Positions 15,766-23,147 of a stretch of DNA of 64,000 nucleotides are shown in pieces. The stretch covers positions 21,904 through 85,903 of IMG/VR virus record IMGVR_UViG_3300031707_002920. One strand, given 5' to 3'. Origin of the DNA: a virus. Position 1 is the first letter of the stretch. Each line of letters opens with the position of its first letter. The position numbers and the translations under genes are program-made. The notes beneath the pieces are model-generated. The model saw only the letters and a program-made list of their open reading frames with translations, did not search any database and was not told the origin of the DNA.

Positions 15766-16890
15766 ATGAGAATTGGCTATTCAGCATGGGGATTTATAGG
15801 TGATGGACTCGTAGACTCTCCAGACGGTGGACGTTTAACAAGAGCATTGCTTATTGAACACTTACTTAAAGAAAACTACGACATTATGTGGTTACAAGAA
15901 AATCGTGATGTCGATTATCATAGCATGCCATTATTTAGGCTCTCAGTAAGTAAATCTTACAAAGATGAACAAAGACAAACGCTTTGTAAAATAAAATATG
16001 ATAATGGTTTTCCACAAATTGATGTATTATTCCTTGAATGGCGATGGAAAATACCGGGCAGGAATTGTGACGTTTCTATTGAAGATGCTAAATACACTCC
16101 AGATTATGATAGACAGACGCAATTACTATTACATTACATCAACATGTCAACTAAAATTATCATTTGGGATAAGGATGAAAAACTCACTTTTAATGACGAA
16201 CATTGGCTTGATCATCATAAGAAGCATCAATTTCAAGTCACAATATTGTCGCCTGCGATTTATCCTCCTAAGATAATCTTCGAACGAAAAACGCTATTGT
16301 TTCCGTGTCAGTTAAGTAAGATAAAGGGCACTAAAATAAACAAACGATACGAATATCTTATTGGTTATGTTGGTTCTCAGTATGAGCGCGATGACCAGAT
16401 CTATAAATATATCAATCCTTTTTCTTTTCAATGGGCTCAATTAACTAAACAACTGCAAGTGATATTTGTCGGCAATTGGTTAAAATATGATGATCAGGCT
16501 AAGAGAAATTTAGTCAATTTTCCGCATATTAAATTTGAAGATAGAATCTTACCAAAAGATATGGGAACTATTTATAGTAAATGTTTGGCTTCAGTCTTAT
16601 TATGCAAACAAAACTATGCACGGCATTGTCACATAACACAGAGGATTTATGAACTTGCAATGAACGGCGTGATTGCTATCGGCCTTAAAGAGCAAATAGA
16701 CATTGATAAATTTATTAATAAGTCACTCATAATTTCAGATGCTTATGATCTTGTACAAGTGATCGACATGCTGCGCAGGTCGTCAATTGATTTTCGACAG
16801 CAAATATTAGATGAGCATATCGAAAGATTAGAACCATTTGATATAAACAATGTCATGAACAAGTTTAGAGAAGTACTAAGCCATGCATAG
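15766..16890 (+). CDS. Glycosyltransferase (GT-B, CgeB-like)
   Basis: The 374-residue protein has an N-terminal Rossmann-like half with VDSPDGGRLTRALLIEHLL and a C-terminal half with IYSKCLASVLLCKQNYARHCHITQRIYELAMNGVIAIG, the nucleotide-sugar binding region of group 1 / CgeB-type transferases. The next gene overlaps by eight bases. The target is unknown; DNA-base or envelope glycosylation are options. Confidence 0.7.
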   Translation: MRIGYSAWGFIGDGLVDSPDGGRLTRALLIEHLLKENYDIMWLQENRDVDYHSMPLFRLSVSKSYKDEQRQTLCKIKYDNGFPQIDVLFLEWRWKIPGRNCDVSIEDAKYTPDYDRQTQLLLHYINMSTKIIIWDKDEKLTFNDEHWLDHHKKHQFQVTILSPAIYPPKIIFERKTLLFPCQLSKIKGTKINKRYEYLIGYVGSQYERDDQIYKYINPFSFQWAQLTKQLQVIFVGNWLKYDDQAKRNLVNFPHIKFEDRILPKDMGTIYSKCLASVLLCKQNYARHCHITQRIYELAMNGVIAIGLKEQIDIDKFINKSLIISDAYDLVQVIDMLRRSSIDFRQQILDEHIERLEPFDINNVMNKFREVLSHA

Positions 16891-18502
16891 ATTTGACCAA
16901 AAAAATGTGTCTGATTTCTTTCCGTATCCGACATATAGACAGTATCAATTAGAGACCATTAATAAAATTCAACAACATTTTGTTGATGGTGTTAAAGACA
17001 TTATTATAGAGATGCCTACTGGTTCTGGAAAATCGCCTGTAGCAATTGCATGTGGATTATGGTCAGAGAATTCTTATTGTTTAACTTCACAAAAAATCTT
17101 GCAAGATCAATATATTAAAGATTTCACTGAAGATTACAGGATTTCTGTGTTGAAAGGTCGCAGCAATTATGAGTGCACATTTTTGGGTGATCCTGCAATG
17201 TGTAACGAGTGCTATGAACCTGCCAGAAAGCAATGTTATAAAAACGGAACGTGCCTTTATCAGATTGCTAAGAAAAGAACAATTAATTCTATTATAGCGT
17301 TGATGAATTATTCATACTTTCTGAATGTGACAGATTGTGATCCTAATAAATCGTTCGGTAAGAAGAAATTGTTGATTTGTGACGAGTGTCACTCGCTTGA
17401 GGGCGAGCTTATGGGGCAGGTCGAGTTCATTTTATCAGAATTTATGTTTAAGCGATCAGGGTATCCTGTTGCTATTCCCACATATGAATCATTAGATCAA
17501 TATGAAGCGTGGATAAAAGAAAATATAGAACAAGTGCAAGCGATTTTAAAGAAAAAAAATGATGAGTTAGATAGTTTGAATAGACAGCGAGTGAGTCTTA
17601 GTCGTGAATCTTTTAATTTTAAAAAAATGTCAGGAGAGACGGCTGAACTAGTGTCGCAAGTTGAAGAAATTGATCGTCTTTATCGACGAATGAATACGTT
17701 TTTGAATACTATAGGTTTAGTTGAATGGGTGTTTACGGTCGAAAGAACTGAAAAATTAAAGATGAAGAAAGTGATTTTTAAACCATTGACGATTAATTTA
17801 TTTGCACCCGATTGTTTATTAAATTACGGTGAACAACGACTTTACATGTCAGCTACTATTTTAGATAAAAAGAGTTTTTGTCATAGTCTTGGTATCAATT
17901 GTGATGAAGCTGCTTTTATAAGAGTGCCATCAACGTTTCCTGCTAAAAATCGGAAGATATTTTTTACAAATTCTGGTTTTATGAACTTAGCGAATATCGA
18001 CGATACGTTACCAAATATTGTCAGAGACTTGAAAAAAGCACTGGCATATCATAAGTCTGAAAAAGCACTAGTGCATTGTCATTCATATAAGATTGCAAAT
18101 TACATACAAGAAAATTGTCATGACCATCGGTTGATTTTTCATAATTCAGAGAATCGTGAAAAGATGCTTCAAAAGTTTATGCAATCGACAGATCCTATGG
18201 TTTTAGTTTCGCCGTCTATGACTGAGGGTCTTGATCTTAAAGATGACTTAGCACGTTGGGAAATTATAGTCAAAGTACCGTATTTATATTTGGGTGATAA
18301 ACAAGTATCTAGAAGAATGGCAATTGATCCTGATTGGTACAATTGGCAAACATGCCTGACACTGGTTCAGAGTTACGGTCGCATTTTTAGATCAGAGACT
18401 GATTGGGGAACAGTATATGTATTTGATAGTGGAGCAAGAGGATTTATACAACGTAATGTAAGTATTTTACCACAATGGTTTATCGACGCTTGTCAATTTT
18501 AA
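16883..18502 (+). CDS. dinG: DinG/XPD-type superfamily 2 helicase
   Basis: Walker A MPTGSGKS is at residues 44-51. Four cysteines (CTF..CNEC..QCY) between motifs I and II fit the iron-sulfur domain. Motif II is DECH, and motif VI reads QSYGRIFRSETDWG. The 539-residue length is shorter than E. coli DinG. It would unwind DNA 5'-3' during repair or R-loop removal. The last 30 bases of the gene are part of the 314-bp segment duplicated at 19476-19789. Confidence 0.88.
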   Translation: MHRFDQKNVSDFFPYPTYRQYQLETINKIQQHFVDGVKDIIIEMPTGSGKSPVAIACGLWSENSYCLTSQKILQDQYIKDFTEDYRISVLKGRSNYECTFLGDPAMCNECYEPARKQCYKNGTCLYQIAKKRTINSIIALMNYSYFLNVTDCDPNKSFGKKKLLICDECHSLEGELMGQVEFILSEFMFKRSGYPVAIPTYESLDQYEAWIKENIEQVQAILKKKNDELDSLNRQRVSLSRESFNFKKMSGETAELVSQVEEIDRLYRRMNTFLNTIGLVEWVFTVERTEKLKMKKVIFKPLTINLFAPDCLLNYGEQRLYMSATILDKKSFCHSLGINCDEAAFIRVPSTFPAKNRKIFFTNSGFMNLANIDDTLPNIVRDLKKALAYHKSEKALVHCHSYKIANYIQENCHDHRLIFHNSENREKMLQKFMQSTDPMVLVSPSMTEGLDLKDDLARWEIIVKVPYLYLGDKQVSRRMAIDPDWYNWQTCLTLVQSYGRIFRSETDWGTVYVFDSGARGFIQRNVSILPQWFIDACQF

Positions 18503-18786
18503 GTAGAGCAGCTATATCAATCTACGCAAAGCAGGTTGATTATAAAAGTTATGAGAACTACAATTGAAGTAGCTCCTGATAAACGAAGAATTTGGCGACA
18601 ATGGTGTAAGAAATTTAAATTAAGTAGTGTAAAGTTATTTGATAAATTAATTGAGAAGATCGAGCAACGACAACAACAAGAGTTTTATAATTCATTGCCA
18701 AGACCTATAAAATATGTTAAGCCATTGGAAAATAAAAGAATTAGGAAATTTGTATACAAAAAATAGGTTCATATAATAACTAGTTG
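18473..18786 (+). repeat. 314-bp duplicated segment, copy 1
   Basis: It spans the end of the helicase gene, the small gene at 18551 and the bases up to ..ATAATAACTAGTTG. The same sequence recurs 1003 bp downstream at 19476-19789, apparently without difference. Both copies end exactly at a cassette start (GTTG). Confidence 0.9.
18551..18766 (+). CDS. Small basic protein before the cassette array (copy 1)
   Basis: A 71-residue protein rich in Arg, Lys and Gln, with a helical middle (KLFDKLIEKIEQRQQQEF) and a basic tail (NKRIRKFVYKK). ATG 18551 is used; an in-frame TTG at 18536 sits on the AGCAGG motif. It resembles small nucleic-acid-binding proteins only in charge. It is the last core gene before the array and is present twice. 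Confidence 0.6.
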   Translation: MRTTIEVAPDKRRIWRQWCKKFKLSSVKLFDKLIEKIEQRQQQEFYNSLPRPIKYVKPLENKRIRKFVYKK

Positions 18787-18790
18787 CACG
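18767..18790 (+). promoter_or_regulatory. Candidate attI-like insertion site
   Basis: The sequence ..ATAATAACTAGTTG marks the border between core phage DNA and the first cassette. The identical border at 19789 is followed by a different cassette, which is what repeated insertion at one attachment site would give. No integrase gene is adjacent. Confidence 0.45.
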
Positions 18791-18822
18791 CAATAGGCCG
18801 CGAACCATGTTGGAGGTGAATT

Positions 18823-19056
18823 TTGGAAACGAGAATTATTCGTAACGCCAGTTGTAAATGTAGCGATTGCATGGGACCGGAGCGGGGTATCTGCCCTCGT
18901 AAGGGTTTCCAAAATTCACGGAGCACTAAGGAGTCGCGGCCTACAGTCCGGCGAAACGCCCGTGCAACAGACAAAGTGCGCCATGTAGATGATGGCCGTG
19001 TCGTTCCAGTAGATGGGTATGGTCAGCACAGCCACCCCGATTTTTTTCACGATTGA
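18823..19056 (+). CDS. Cassette 1: Cys-rich small protein
   Basis: TTG 18823 follows GGAGG at 18812-18816 with good spacing. The 77-residue product has CKCSDCMGPERGICP near the N-terminus, a possible zinc site, and a basic middle. The C-terminal third is encoded by the attC-like site. The start of the cassette (GTTGCACGCAATAGGCCGCG) pairs with CGCGGCCTACA..CCCGTGCAAC upstream of CAAC, with a 13-base interruption. Function unknown. Confidence 0.55.
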   Translation: METRIIRNASCKCSDCMGPERGICPRKGFQNSRSTKESRPTVRRNARATDKVRHVDDGRVVPVDGYGQHSHPDFFHD

Positions 19057-19082
19057 TTACGGCGCACGTTTGTCAACCGTTG
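18965..19082 (+). repeat. attC-like site 1
   Basis: CAAC-A-GACAAA-GTGCGCC pairs with GGCGCAC-G-TTTGTC-AACC-GTTG; the single G is an extrahelical base. Confidence 0.85.
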
Positions 19083-19122
19083 TTTGCAATTGTCAATTTC
19101 TCTTATATACTGAGGTGGCGCT

Positions 19123-19362
19123 ATGATGACAGAACGGTGCGGAAGGTGTGCGAATCTAAGTGGGTTATGTGCTATGGTCGGCTGTGGTGGCTTCGTCGAG
19201 AAAGCGCCACTGGAAGCTGTGGAAGAAATTGCCAACAGCACACAACAAACCAATGGCGCAGGGGCTGAAGCCACATTACCGCCCAGGTGCCTCATCACTG
19301 GTTGTTACGACGATGCAGAACCTACATCTGTGTTCTGTGCGTGGCATAATATAGGGCGGTAA
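19123..19362 (+). CDS. Cassette 2: Cys-rich small protein
   Basis: ATG 19123 follows GAGGTGG. The 79-residue product begins MMTERCGRCANLSGLCA and ends with CLITGCYDDAEPTSVFCAWH, two Cys/His clusters that could bind one or two metals. The 3' half of the gene runs through the attC-like site. Unknown family. Confidence 0.6.
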   Translation: MMTERCGRCANLSGLCAMVGCGGFVEKAPLEAVEEIANSTQQTNGAGAEATLPPRCLITGCYDDAEPTSVFCAWHNIGR

Positions 19363-19384
19363 CGTCGCCATTGGTCAAACGTTG
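19243..19384 (+). repeat. attC-like site 2
   Basis: CAAC-AA-ACCAATGGCG pairs with CGCCATTGGT-CAAAC-GTTG. Confidence 0.8.
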
Positions 19385-19445
19385 TAAGAAATGCTGGCCG
19401 TTCTGAAATTATAGGGCGGCGGCAAAACCAAAACAAGGAGAAAAC

Positions 19446-19505
19446 ATGAAACGCATTATCGAGAAGTACGACCACCAATGGTTTATCGACGCTTGTCAAT
19501 TTTAA
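19446..19505 (+). CDS. Cassette 3: chimeric 19-codon frame at a recombination joint
   Basis: The first 97 bp of this cassette (19381-19477) match the start of cassette 8 (21274-21370). They then join the 3' end of the helicase gene from the 314-bp repeat. The frame reads MKRIIEKYDHQ followed by WFIDACQF, the helicase C-terminus. It is a product of an illegitimate joint, not a functional gene. Confidence 0.7.
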   Translation: MKRIIEKYDHQWFIDACQF

Positions 19506-19789
19506 GTAGAGCAGCTATATCAATCTACGCAAAGCAGGTTGATTATAAAAGTTATGAGAACTACAATTGAAGTAGCTCCTGATAAACGAAGAATTTGGCG
19601 ACAATGGTGTAAGAAATTTAAATTAAGTAGTGTAAAGTTATTTGATAAATTAATTGAGAAGATCGAGCAACGACAACAACAAGAGTTTTATAATTCATTG
19701 CCAAGACCTATAAAATATGTTAAGCCATTGGAAAATAAAAGAATTAGGAAATTTGTATACAAAAAATAGGTTCATATAATAACTAGTTG
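19476..19789 (+). repeat. 314-bp duplicated segment, copy 2
   Basis: Copy of 18473-18786 with an offset of 1003 bp, embedded in the array. Its right edge is again followed directly by a cassette start. Confidence 0.9.
19554..19769 (+). CDS. Small basic protein (copy 2)
   Basis: Same 71-residue sequence as at 18551, carried by the duplicated segment. I see no difference between the copies, so the duplication is recent or an assembly effect. Confidence 0.6.
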   Translation: MRTTIEVAPDKRRIWRQWCKKFKLSSVKLFDKLIEKIEQRQQQEFYNSLPRPIKYVKPLENKRIRKFVYKK

Positions 19790-19828
19790 TCGGAAATTCC
19801 GCGCAGGTTTTATGATTGGAGGCGGCGC

Positions 19829-20059
19829 ATGAGAGATAGTGATTTCAAACGCAAATTGTTCTGGGAGTGCATCGACAATCTGGGATCGAAGGGGCGTAGC
19901 AGCGCCGCTAAACTGGCGGAACCTGCGCTCCACATCCCACAACAGGGCCAGCACAAAATTTGCCCTCAATGTGGTGGCAATCTTGTGGAGATGTATCAGG
20001 CTGATGTTTACATTTGCAATGATTGCGGTATCAAGGTTACGGGCAAACTTCGTGCGTAG
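19829..20059 (+). CDS. Cassette 4: zinc-ribbon protein
   Basis: ATG 19829 follows GGAGGCGGCGC. The 76-residue product is a basic helical N-terminus (RDSDFKRKLFWECIDNLGSK) followed by a single zinc ribbon, CPQCGGNL...YICNDCGIK. The ribbon lies inside the attC-like site, so hairpin arms encode protein. The function is unknown; a nucleic-acid adaptor is plausible. Confidence 0.7.
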   Translation: MRDSDFKRKLFWECIDNLGSKGRSSAAKLAEPALHIPQQGQHKICPQCGGNLVEMYQADVYICNDCGIKVTGKLRA

Positions 20060-20071
20060 CCCGAACCGTTG
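19940..20071 (+). repeat. attC-like site 4
   Basis: CAAC-A-GGGC..GCAC..TTTGCCC pairs with GGGCAAA..GTGC..GCCC-GAACC-GTTG. Confidence 0.85.
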
Positions 20072-20112
20072 TATGCAACCGGTCACGCGACCATATTGTA
20101 AAGGGGCGACAA

Positions 20113-20436
20113 ATGACAATCATCCAGGCGTTATCAAGCATTCGCGGTGAGTTGGAGGAAGCGGAGCGCAAGTTCCCCTCGTTTCCTACAGACCCGGTAC
20201 ACGCCGCCGCAATAGTGGTTGAGGAAGCTGGTGAGCTACAACAGGCAGCATTGCAGTTTACGTATGAAGGCGGCGGCTGGGCTGAGTTGCACAACGAGGC
20301 TGTGCAGGTTGGCGCGATGGCGCTCCGCTTTCTTTGTCACATAGATTCGATGAAGAGTCGTCCCTCCGAGCAGGTGGAGCGCGTGCCCGGCAGCATACAA
20401 CAGGGCCAGCACGAAACGGCGGCTGACAAGGGGTAG
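20113..20436 (+). CDS. Cassette 5: MazG-like pyrophosphohydrolase-type protein
   Basis: ATG 20113 follows AAAGGGG. In 107 residues, AAAIVVEEAGELQQAALQF and EAVQVGAMALRFL resemble the EExxE and following ExxD helices of MazG-type NTP pyrophosphohydrolases, though the second motif lacks the usual Asp, so activity is uncertain. Such enzymes hydrolyse NTPs or dNTPs and may affect alarmone or dNTP pools. The C-terminus GSIQQGQHETAADKG comes from the attC-like arm. Confidence 0.6.
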   Translation: MTIIQALSSIRGELEEAERKFPSFPTDPVHAAAIVVEEAGELQQAALQFTYEGGGWAELHNEAVQVGAMALRFLCHIDSMKSRPSEQVERVPGSIQQGQHETAADKG

Positions 20437-20479
20437 GGGATTATAGGCCGCCGCATCGTGCGAGTGGCCCGGGACGTTG
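20398..20479 (+). repeat. attC-like site 5
   Basis: CAAC-A-GGGCCA-GCACGA..GGCGGC pairs with GCCGCC..TCGTGC..TGGCCC-GGGAC-GTTG. Confidence 0.83.
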
Positions 20480-20548
20480 TAAGAAATTCGCCCCGCTTTG
20501 AGAATATTTAGGCGAGCGCGAAAACCAAAAACAAAAAAGGAGAAACAA

Positions 20549-20884
20549 ATGCAAGCAGGACCGGTATCGATATTTCAGTCCCCGAATATTGTAAGGGACC
20601 TTCGTGTCTTGCCCGAGTTTAAGACCGTTGCACAACAATTTCGAGATGATTTAGGGCACAAAATGGTGGAGCACAAAAAGAAAATCAAAACTGACGGTAA
20701 TAAACTGTGTGGATTTATTGTGTCTCCTGAGTACAAAGCTATGTTACTTACTTTTTGCCAGGACCTTGTTCAGCTACCTACTATTATGGGTGAGTTACCT
20801 ATGCTGTACGGGATGCCCATTGAAGATGGAGAGGTCTCAAATATCGCGTTCAAATTTGAAAAAGACGCGCTCGCAGGACACTAA
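20549..20884 (+). CDS. Cassette 6: unknown 111-aa protein
   Basis: ATG 20549 follows AAAAAAGGAGAAACAA. The product is mixed alpha/beta with one hydrophobic stretch (FCQDLVQLPTIMGELPMLYG) and no Cys motif. It ends before the attC-like site, unlike many other cassettes. Its leader GTTGTAAGAAATTCGCCCC pairs with GGGGCGAACATCTTACAAC after the stop. Not recognised. Confidence 0.65.
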   Translation: MQAGPVSIFQSPNIVRDLRVLPEFKTVAQQFRDDLGHKMVEHKKKIKTDGNKLCGFIVSPEYKAMLLTFCQDLVQLPTIMGELPMLYGMPIEDGEVSNIAFKFEKDALAGH

Positions 20885-20905
20885 GGAGGCGGGGCGAACA
20901 TCTTA

Positions 20906-20992
20906 CAACACAGCAAGGGATGCCAGAAACGCAGGACATTAAGGATTGAATTTTATTATAGGCGTTTCCAGCACCCGTTGCTGAACGCGTTG
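20906..20992 (+). repeat. attC-like site 6
   Basis: CAAC-A-CAGCAA-GGG..GAAACGC pairs with GCGTTTC..CCC-G-TTGCTG-AACGC-GTTG. About 85 bp are identical to site 8. Confidence 0.85.
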
Positions 20993-21035
20993 GTTGAAAT
21001 TCCAGTCGATTTATTTTATTGAAAGGTTGCGAATT

Positions 21036-21248
21036 ATGTTTGTTCCAATTTGGCTGCTTATCGTCTTATCGGGGTTTGGTTGCTGGGGCACACTTATATT
21101 CATCAATGCCATTCGCAACAGGAAATCTAAGGTGGTATCTCCTTCCGCATTCGCACAACAGGCAAAGTGTGCCATGCTTCCGTGTCTCGGCTATTTAGAA
21201 TCTGAGTGTGAAAATTGTAGCAACTACAATCTGTACCGTAAACCGTAG
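21036..21248 (+). CDS. Cassette 7: small membrane protein
   Basis: ATG 21036 follows GAAAGGTTG. The 70-residue product has one transmembrane helix (residues 3-24, PIWLLIVLSGFGCWGTLIFI), a short basic loop (RNRKSK) and a Cys-rich C-terminal part (CAMLPCLG...CENCSNYN). Probably an inner-membrane peptide with a cytoplasmic metal site. Its terminal arms match poorly, so the cassette may be hybrid. Confidence 0.65.
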   Translation: MFVPIWLLIVLSGFGCWGTLIFINAIRNRKSKVVSPSAFAQQAKCAMLPCLGYLESECENCSNYNLYRKP

Positions 21249-21277
21249 CGGCACGGCACACATTTGCCGAACCGTTG
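21156..21277 (+). repeat. attC-like site 7
   Basis: CAAC-A-GGCAAA-GTGTGCC pairs with GGCACAC-A-TTTGCC-GAACC-GTTG. Confidence 0.87.
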
Positions 21278-21338
21278 TAAGAAATGCTGGCCGTTCTGAA
21301 ATTATAGGGCGGCGGCAAAACCAAAACAAGGAGAAAAC

Positions 21339-21689
21339 ATGAAACGCATTATCGAGAAGTACGACCACCAGTTTATCAAAGATGGTAAGCGCATTTTCTG
21401 TACCTATGTTACTGTGCCATTTTCAGAGTTGCCTGAAGACTGTGATTTTTCTGGATTGGATGTGTCTATTATCAACGTGCTGTATGATGACTGTCACATC
21501 GCTGTTACGGGGTTTGATAGCAATCAAAACGGTATCTCAGTAGAGATACCCCCTACGCTGAAATTTCTATTTTATAAGGCAAGGGAGCAAGGTCAAGCGG
21601 TGTGTGCTGAATTGCTGACGAAGCATAACTTTGAAACAAACTGCATCAAGTTCAAAAAGGATATAGGGTACAGTAACACGGTAGCATAA
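21339..21689 (+). CDS. Cassette 8: unknown 116-aa protein
   Basis: ATG 21339 follows CAAGGAGAAAAC. The protein is a compact alpha/beta domain with no signal or metal motif (YVTVPFSELPEDCDFSGLDV near residues 24-43). The cassette leader GTTGTAAGAAATGCTGGCCG pairs with CGGCCAGCACATCTTACAAC after the stop, and GGGCGGCGGC pairs with GCCGCCGCC further in. Its first 97 bp recur at 19381. Function unknown. Confidence 0.7.
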   Translation: MKRIIEKYDHQFIKDGKRIFCTYVTVPFSELPEDCDFSGLDVSIINVLYDDCHIAVTGFDSNQNGISVEIPPTLKFLFYKAREQGQAVCAELLTKHNFETNCIKFKKDIGYSNTVA

Positions 21690-21733
21690 GAGAGCCGCCG
21701 CCAAGACATTAGGGATACGGCCAGCACATCTTA

Positions 21734-21818
21734 CAACACAGCAAGGGATGCCAGAAACGCAGGACATTAAGGATTGAATTTTATTATAGGCGTTTCCAGC
21801 ACCCGTTGCTGGGCGTTG
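21734..21818 (+). repeat. attC-like site 8
   Basis: Same hairpin as site 6; it differs only at the right spacer (TTGCTG-GGC-GTTG). Confidence 0.85.
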
Positions 21819-21847
21819 GTGGAAATAAACTTTTCTTTGGAGGTTAT

Positions 21848-22114
21848 ATGTTTGCCGAATTTGACAAGGTGATTAGGTGCCTTGCGTTGGAGTTACCCGA
21901 GTCCGTACATGCCGATGTTGTGGCGAAGTACGGCAAACTGAAAGCTGAGGTGGAAAAGTTTACATCCACCAACAGCGCTATGGATGCAATAAACGCTTAC
22001 ATTAAGGAATATGATAGCAAGCTGATTACTACTCCCGATGAAAAATGTGCATTGGCGGTGTGTGAATTTACGGATAAGTATGCTAATATTTTTAGGCGTT
22101 TACTGCACCAGTAG
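21848..22114 (+). CDS. Cassette 9: unknown 88-aa protein
   Basis: ATG 21848 follows GGAGGTTAT. The product is helical and charged, with no Cys motif. TSTNSAMDAI is encoded across the CAAC end of the attC-like site, so about 45 C-terminal residues lie inside the site. AAACTTTTC in the leader pairs with GAAAAGTTT upstream of CAAC. Not recognised. Confidence 0.65.
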   Translation: MFAEFDKVIRCLALELPESVHADVVAKYGKLKAEVEKFTSTNSAMDAINAYIKEYDSKLITTPDEKCALAVCEFTDKYANIFRRLLHQ

Positions 22115-22125
22115 CGCAGACGTTG
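21970..22125 (+). repeat. attC-like site 9
   Basis: CAAC-A-GCGCTA-TGG pairs with CCA-G-TAGCGC-AGAC-GTTG; the central loop is long. Confidence 0.75.
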
Positions 22126-22165
22126 GGTGCAATTCGCGCCCGACCATATGATAGGCGGTTTCGCT

Positions 22166-22453
22166 ATGAAGATATGTCGAAAGTGTAGTATCGTTTACGA
22201 GAATCGTACTTGCCCGCTGTGTAATCTGCGCAAGCACGATAATCTTGTCCACGACTTCATCGAGTCAAAGGGACGAAGTCTTGTTCGGGAGTTGGTAGCC
22301 TATTTGCAGCACCGCGAAACCGCAGCAGATAGCGGAGCGGGCGCGAACAGCACCCAACATTCGCAGCACAAAAGTTGCCCTACATTCAACCGAGATTGTC
22401 ATTTCTCTGTTGTCAAGATACAGTGTACGAATGCCGGAGATTGTCCATGTTAA
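22166..22453 (+). CDS. Cassette 10: zinc-ribbon protein
   Basis: ATG 22166 is preferred over an upstream in-frame GTG at 22127, which lies in the leader. Residues 4-20 (CRKCSIVYENRTCPLCN) form a zinc ribbon, followed by a helical middle (VHDFIESKGRSLVRELVAYL) and a Cys-containing tail. The last third is encoded within the attC-like site. Unknown role. Confidence 0.6.
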   Translation: MKICRKCSIVYENRTCPLCNLRKHDNLVHDFIESKGRSLVRELVAYLQHRETAADSGAGANSTQHSQHKSCPTFNRDCHFSVVKIQCTNAGDCPC

Positions 22454-22486
22454 ACGGGCAACCTTCGTGCGGTGCGGTGAACGTTG
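22355..22486 (+). repeat. attC-like site 10
   Basis: CAAC..CGCA-GCAC..GTTGCCC pairs with GGGCAAC..GTGC-G-GTGCG..AAC-GTTG. The upstream GCGGGCGCGAACAG arm pairs with the cassette leader. Confidence 0.78.
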
Positions 22487-22533
22487 GTGTAAATTTCGGT
22501 CGCTCTAAAACACGAATTATAGGAGGCGCAAAA

Positions 22534-22809
22534 ATGTCAGGAACGATTTATCATACGTGTTCGGTATGTGGAAGCGAAATGTATCCGAAGATTGGAGGGC
22601 GATCAAACGGCGACACCATAACAGAGTTTGTCATGGTGCCGTGTAAGATTTGCGCCTCTGAAAAAGAGGAATCCGCTCCCTCCGCATCCACCAACAGCGC
22701 TATGGTGTCATTGTGCTTAAAATGTAAATATACTTTTTCTTGTATAATGGCTGGTGAACACGTGCGAGAATCTTGTCCTACAAATGAGTTCGCACAACGG
22801 CACCAGTAG
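22534..22809 (+). CDS. Cassette 11: double zinc-ribbon protein
   Basis: ATG 22534 follows AGGAGGCGC. The 91-residue product has CSVCGSEM...VPCKIC and a second LCLKCKYTFSC...ESC cluster, the second one encoded within the attC-like site. SASTNSAM at the site's left edge repeats the peptide seen in cassettes 9, 12 and 16. Unknown function. Confidence 0.65.
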   Translation: MSGTIYHTCSVCGSEMYPKIGGRSNGDTITEFVMVPCKICASEKEESAPSASTNSAMVSLCLKCKYTFSCIMAGEHVRESCPTNEFAQRHQ

Positions 22810-22820
22810 CGCGGACGGTG
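22692..22820 (+). repeat. attC-like site 11 (variant core GGTG)
   Basis: CAAC-A-GCGCTA-TGGTG pairs with CACCA-G-TAGCGC-GGAC, but the right core is GGTG instead of GTTG. Confidence 0.7.
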
Positions 22821-22850
22821 GTGTAAATAAACCGCGCTTGGAGGTTATAG

Positions 22851-23087
22851 GTGGCCGCCGATGAAGTGCTTCGATTTATGATCCGATGGTTTGCGCGACA
22901 CGATACGCCGCCGACGGTTCGCCAGGTATGGAAAGCGGCCACGAAAGCAGCGGAGGCGCGGTTTACATCCACCAACAAAGCAAGTGCGCCATGCCCACAG
23001 TGTGTAGATTTTGGCGCTATTCCGCCGCTTGTCAACTATTGTAAAACCTGTGGCCGTAAGCTACATGAGCACGGCGCACGTTGCTGA
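22851..23087 (+). CDS. Cassette 12: helical zinc-ribbon protein
   Basis: GTG 22851 follows GGAGG at 22840-22844. The 78-residue product is a helical N-terminus (DEVLRFMIRWFARHDTPPTVRQVWK, close to a short winged-helix or phage antirepressor-like segment) and a C-terminal ribbon CPQC...YCKTCGRKLHEH encoded in the attC-like site. Confidence 0.6.
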   Translation: MAADEVLRFMIRWFARHDTPPTVRQVWKAATKAAEARFTSTNKASAPCPQCVDFGAIPPLVNYCKTCGRKLHEHGARC

Positions 23088-23094
23088 ACCGTTG
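22973..23094 (+). repeat. attC-like site 12
   Basis: CAAC..AGCAA-GTGCGCC pairs with GGCGCAC-G-TTGCT-GAACC-GTTG. Confidence 0.83.
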
Positions 23095-23147
23095 TAAGAA
23101 ATGCTCACCATTTTTGAATTTATGGGTGGGCGCAAAAAGGAGACCTA

